Shown piece by piece: positions 7,848-10,504 of a stretch of DNA of 10,504 bases (positions are counted from its first letter, which is position 1; each line of letters opens with the position of its first letter). A program made the translations under genes and the position numbers. The stretch is taken from positions 1-10,504 of the forward strand of contig JAPKAW010000053.1 in assembly GCA_028825055.1 (NCBI GenBank), read 5' to 3'. The DNA comes from Flavobacteriales bacterium. Its GTDB lineage: Bacteria > Bacteroidota > Bacteroidia > Flavobacteriales_D > Sanyastnellaceae. The notes below the pieces were generated by a model. It was not told the origin of the DNA. It searched no databases and was given only the letters and a program-made list of their open reading frames with translations.

Positions 7848-8152
7848 CCTCTGTACTAAGCTCAGCTGTCGGCAAGTCATCGCCCTCAGTTCACTTCCAT
7901 GACGCTCTATTCGGTTCTTATGCACATCTGCAATCCCTGCGAACAAACTGGGAGACAGCCACCCTTCCTCCAAAATCGATAAACGCCCTGCCATCTAGGT
8001 AAGGGTTTAAGCGCTACACGGGCGACAAATTGCCATCCCATGACCCGACATTCCCATCGCAAAAACGCCTTTCATTCCTGCTGAATAATCACCGTTCGCT
8101 AACAAGTCGTAATGCGTATTCACCGCTCCTCGAAAGCGATTAACTTGCAGCC
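7848..8152. other. 305-base gap between the lipoprotein gene and surA; no convincing gene
   Basis: This is the longest stretch without a supported gene. On the + strand all frames are interrupted. On the - strand two short open stretches share one frame, ending at 8007 (about 51 codons) and 7833 (53 codons from an ATG at 7994-7992), separated by TAA and TAG. Neither is recognisable as a protein. No tRNA-like fold or tandem repeat is seen. The 3' end should contain the surA promoter: TAACTTG at 8141-8147 resembles TAnnTTTG with one T missing, six bases before the GTG start. The region may hold a leader, an unrecognised small RNA or decayed sequence. Confidence 0.5.
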
Positions 8153-9592
8153 GTGAAATCAACGATTCAGAATCAGCTTTGCGGGATCACTTGGTGCATC
8201 CTGATCGCAGCAACTGCCAGCAATTTGCATGGCCAAGACTCCACTTTTGTTCGCGCTTCAGCGACCTCCACCTTCACTCCTTTAGATGCCATTATCGCCG
8301 TTGTAGGAGATGGTATTTTGTTAGAAAGTGAGATAGAAGCACAAGCTTTTGCGCTCAAGGCACAATTGGCACAACAAGGGAAAACTGCAAACAAACTCAA
8401 CGAGATGCAGCGCTGCAACCTGCTCAATGAGTTGCTATTTCAAAAGCTCTTGGTACACCACGCCAAGCTCGACAGCTTGGAGGTGAGCGATGGCGAAATC
8501 ATGGATGAGATCGATCGTAGACTCGCTTATTACATCCGGATGTTTGGGTCTGTCGAAGCCTTTGAAGCAGAATACGGGCAATCGGTCAGCGAGTGGAAAG
8601 CTGAATTTGAAGATCCCGTTCGCGAACAACTTCTCGCAGGCCGCATGCAAGGGCAGATCAATCAGCAAGTGCGCGCAACACCCGCAGAAGTGCAGCAGTT
8701 GTTTGCCAGCACACCTGCTGACAGCCTCCCATTGATCCCCGAAGCTTTGCGCTATCGGGAACTCATGATGCAACCTTCAATCACTGAAGCTCAGAAAGCC
8801 GGAGTTCGAAACTCTCTGGATTCCATCCGCACTCTTGTGTCCACCGGCCAGTTAAGCTTGACACTCGCCGCTTCTCGCCATTCGGAAGATCCCGGTTCAA
8901 AATACAAAGGGGGCTGCTACGAAGACATCCCACGCGGCCAATTTCTACCCGAGTTTGAAGCAGCGGTATTTGACACGCCAATAGGGGACCTTTCTCCGGT
9001 TTTCGAAACAGATTTCGGATTTCATTTCATACGTACTGTAGACCAACGGGGACAAGTATTCTCTGCGTGCCATGTTTTAATGTCCGCCCAAATTGATCCG
9101 ATCGCATTGGACAAAATGGGAGCGTCTTTTGATGATTTGATGCTGGATTTGCGGGCTGAGGACATCTCCTTTGCAGATGCCGTTCTGCAAAATTCCACGC
9201 GTGAAAGCTCACGCAATCAAGGAGGGCTCGTGGTGAATCCCCGAGACGGGAGCACTCTTTTTGGCTCCGACGAATTGGACCCCAACATGTTCTTTTTACT
9301 CAACGGAATGGCCCCTGGTGAAATTTCCGATGCCATTCAACTAGTTGATGACGAAGACCAGGGCTACTGGATTGCCCTCCGTTTGGAAGAGCGTGTACCG
9401 GCCCACCGAGCTAATCCCTCTCAAGACTTTGGCTACTTCCAAAACATCGTCGAGGCCGCCATGCGTGAAGATCAGCTCAATAGCTGGATGCGCAAAGCCA
9501 TTGAAGACACCTATGTGCGCATTGACGCCCCATACGATGGCTGTACGTTCCAACAAAACTGGACTGCAGGCACCTCGATGGACAAGCGTTAA
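8153..9592 (+). CDS. surA: SurA-like periplasmic chaperone / peptidyl-prolyl isomerase
   Basis: A 479-residue exported chaperone for outer-membrane proteins. The GTG start is firm: an in-frame TAA lies at 8141-8143 and no other start comes between. A signal peptide (hydrophobic 9-23, likely cleaved after HGQ at 26-28) is followed by the SurA N-terminal domain: DAIIAVVGDGILLESEIE (45-62), LNELLFQKLLVHHAKLD (91-107), VSDGEIMDEIDRRL (111-124). Parvulin domain 1 spans about 196-298 (RYRELMMQP; KGGCYEDIPRGQFLPEFEAAVF; FGFHFIRT with His291). Parvulin domain 2 spans about 302-413 (ACHVLMS with His307; NQGGLVVNPRDG; GYWIALRL). Domain 1 has Glu203 where the first histidine normally sits, and domain 2 has Trp406 in place of the second. 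Each domain thus keeps one of the paired histidines, so isomerase activity may be weak and the main role chaperoning. It follows the 305-base gap and probably has its own promoter; the glycosyltransferase gene starts 25 bases downstream. Confidence 0.92.
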   Translation: MKSTIQNQLCGITWCILIAATASNLHGQDSTFVRASATSTFTPLDAIIAVVGDGILLESEIEAQAFALKAQLAQQGKTANKLNEMQRCNLLNELLFQKLLVHHAKLDSLEVSDGEIMDEIDRRLAYYIRMFGSVEAFEAEYGQSVSEWKAEFEDPVREQLLAGRMQGQINQQVRATPAEVQQLFASTPADSLPLIPEALRYRELMMQPSITEAQKAGVRNSLDSIRTLVSTGQLSLTLAASRHSEDPGSKYKGGCYEDIPRGQFLPEFEAAVFDTPIGDLSPVFETDFGFHFIRTVDQRGQVFSACHVLMSAQIDPIALDKMGASFDDLMLDLRAEDISFADAVLQNSTRESSRNQGGLVVNPRDGSTLFGSDELDPNMFFLLNGMAPGEISDAIQLVDDEDQGYWIALRLEERVPAHRANPSQDFGYFQNIVEAAMREDQLNSWMRKAIEDTYVRIDAPYDGCTFQQNWTAGTSMDKR

Positions 9593-9617
9593 ATTCCTCC
9601 CTTGAGTTCCTTGCCCC

Positions 9618-10373
9618 ATGAAGCTCAGCATCATCACGATTGCCTTCAATGCCGCAGATACGATTGAAGACACGGTCAAGTCGGTGTTGTCGCAGCGGTG
9701 TGAAGGATTTGAATTAGAGTACCTGGTCATTGACGGCGCCTCGACAGATGCCACCCTCGCTATTTTAGCCCCTTACCGCGAAAGCATTACCCTGATTTCT
9801 GAACCTGACACTGGCATCTATGATGCCATGAACAAGGGCATTGCAAGCGCTTCGGGCGACCTCATCGGCATCCTCAATGCCGATGACCTCTACGCTTCGG
9901 ACAACGTCTTGCAGCGGGTCGTGGACTTGTTCATCCACAGCGGATCTGAGTCGGTTTATGGCGACCTGGTCTATGTGCACCGCGATGACCCCTCGAAAGT
10001 CACTCGAACTTGGACCAGCGGCGCGTTCCATCGCAAGGCATTCTTACACGGTTGGATGCCTCCCCACCCCACCTTTTTTGTCCGGAAATCGGTTTACTTG
10101 GCACATGGAGTTTTCTCGCTGCAATTGCGTTCAGCCGCAGATTATGAATTGATGTTACGCTTCCTCTACAAAGCACAAATCTCAACGGAGTACCTCGAAG
10201 GCACGTTGGTACGGATGCGAGTTGGAGGCATGAGCAACGCATCGCTGAGCAACCGATGGCGCGCCAATCGTGAGGATCGCGAGGCATGGCGAATAAACGG
10301 TCTCACCCCTATGCCGTGGACGTTGCTTCTCAAACCACTTCGTAAGGTGAGCCAGTTCTGGAAACACGGATGA
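9618..10373 (+). CDS. Family 2 glycosyltransferase (GT-A fold)
   Basis: A 251-residue cytoplasmic or membrane-associated enzyme that transfers a sugar from a nucleotide-sugar donor, probably during O-antigen, capsule or exopolysaccharide synthesis. The GT2 signature is complete: LSIITIAFNAADTIEDTVKSVL (3-24), VIDGASTDAT (37-46), SEPDTGIYDAMNKGI (61-75), NADDLY (87-92) as the metal-binding DxD equivalent, HPTFFVRKSVY (150-160), and ADYELMLRF (174-182), whose acidic residues match the catalytic-base region. The pattern resembles the WfgS/WcaA-like group. No membrane helix is obvious; the C-terminus is basic (LLLKPLRKVSQFWKHG, 236-251). It lies 25 bases after surA and may be co-transcribed with it, which is odd because its role belongs with polysaccharide genes such as the tyrosine kinase at the start of the window. 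Donor and acceptor cannot be assigned. Confidence 0.93.
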   Translation: MKLSIITIAFNAADTIEDTVKSVLSQRCEGFELEYLVIDGASTDATLAILAPYRESITLISEPDTGIYDAMNKGIASASGDLIGILNADDLYASDNVLQRVVDLFIHSGSESVYGDLVYVHRDDPSKVTRTWTSGAFHRKAFLHGWMPPHPTFFVRKSVYLAHGVFSLQLRSAADYELMLRFLYKAQISTEYLEGTLVRMRVGGMSNASLSNRWRANREDREAWRINGLTPMPWTLLLKPLRKVSQFWKHG

Positions 10374-10456
10374 GGCCACCGTACTCTTTGCGCTTGTTCT
10401 ATCTTTACCCATGTGGCGTGAAAGCACACGCTGACATCACCTGAGATTAAGCCAAC

Positions 10457-10504
10457 ATGTACGCATCGGATAAGGAAGCGCTCGAAGCGCTCAACGCGAA
10501 ACAG
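10457..10504 (+). CDS. Start of a gene running off the window; possibly MoxR-type AAA+ ATPase
   Basis: An ATG at 10457 opens a frame that stays open for all 16 remaining codons (MYASDKEALEALNAKQ). The short, helical, charged sequence is compatible with the N-terminus of a MoxR-family ATPase, which in Bacteroidota I recall lying near surA-like genes. This rests on 16 residues plus context, so both the gene and the product are tentative. The 83 bases before it contain only weak promoter-like matches, such as TATCTTTA at 10400-10407. Confidence 0.35.
   Translation, partial: MYASDKEALEALNAKQ

Noticed and set aside
7808..8002. 64-codon + strand frame at the end of the lipoprotein gene
   Set aside because: It starts inside the lipoprotein gene in another frame, has no motif or signal, and covers part of the gap only by chance openness.
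10416..10431. GCGTG-AAAGCA-CACGC inverted repeat after the glycosyltransferase gene
   Set aside because: A five-base stem with no T tract, 26 bases before the next start; too weak to call a terminator or operator.
1..10504. Mobile elements, CRISPR arrays, tRNA or rRNA genes, defence systems
   Set aside because: No transposase-like protein, spaced direct repeats, cloverleaf-like sequence or nuclease/toxin motifs were seen; every long coding frame is accounted for by envelope or housekeeping genes.

Overview
The window looks like an ordinary chromosomal segment of a Bacteroidota bacterium, probably Flavobacteriales-like, with roughly balanced base composition. Four things point there: a polysaccharide tyrosine autokinase with a Tyr-Gly tail; a secreted multi-module protein ending in a 'gliding motility-associated' C-terminal domain, the type B signal of the type IX secretion system (T9SS); two exact TAnnTTTG Bacteroidota-type -7 promoter elements in short gaps; and a guaB gene followed by three SurA/PpiC-type factors, an arrangement I recall from this phylum. 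The species cannot be named from this sequence. All supported genes are on the + strand.

Layout. 1-1070 is the 3' part of a Wzc-type tyrosine kinase gene (5' end outside the window). 1156-3270 encodes a secreted protein of fibronectin-III-like modules with a T9SS sorting domain. 3369-4847 is guaB (IMP dehydrogenase). 4880-6895 encodes a 671-residue exported tandem-parvulin isomerase. 6993-7847 encodes a small SurA-like lipoprotein without a recognisable catalytic parvulin domain. 7848-8152 is a 305-base gap without a convincing gene. 8153-9592 encodes a SurA-like chaperone. 9618-10373 encodes a family 2 glycosyltransferase. A new reading frame opens at 10457 and runs off the end; its 16 residues are compatible with the N-terminus of a MoxR-type AAA+ ATPase, but this is weak.

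How the genes fit together. Three successive periplasm-facing folding factors (4880-9592) probably serve outer-membrane and secreted protein biogenesis, which matters in a T9SS organism. The conserved parvulin histidines are lost progressively along the row: both domains of the first protein keep the pair, the middle protein shows no such domain, and each domain of the third keeps only one of two. The kinase and the glycosyltransferase belong to surface polysaccharide synthesis and flank the group. guaB has the best promoter candidate and may drive the isomerase 32 bases downstream.

No new defence system, mobile element, CRISPR array, tRNA or rRNA was found. The points most worth a second look are the hexanucleotide repeat encoding the kinase tail, the graded loss of parvulin histidines, the atypical start of the T9SS sorting domain, hairpins at gene ends, and the glycosyltransferase lying directly behind surA.
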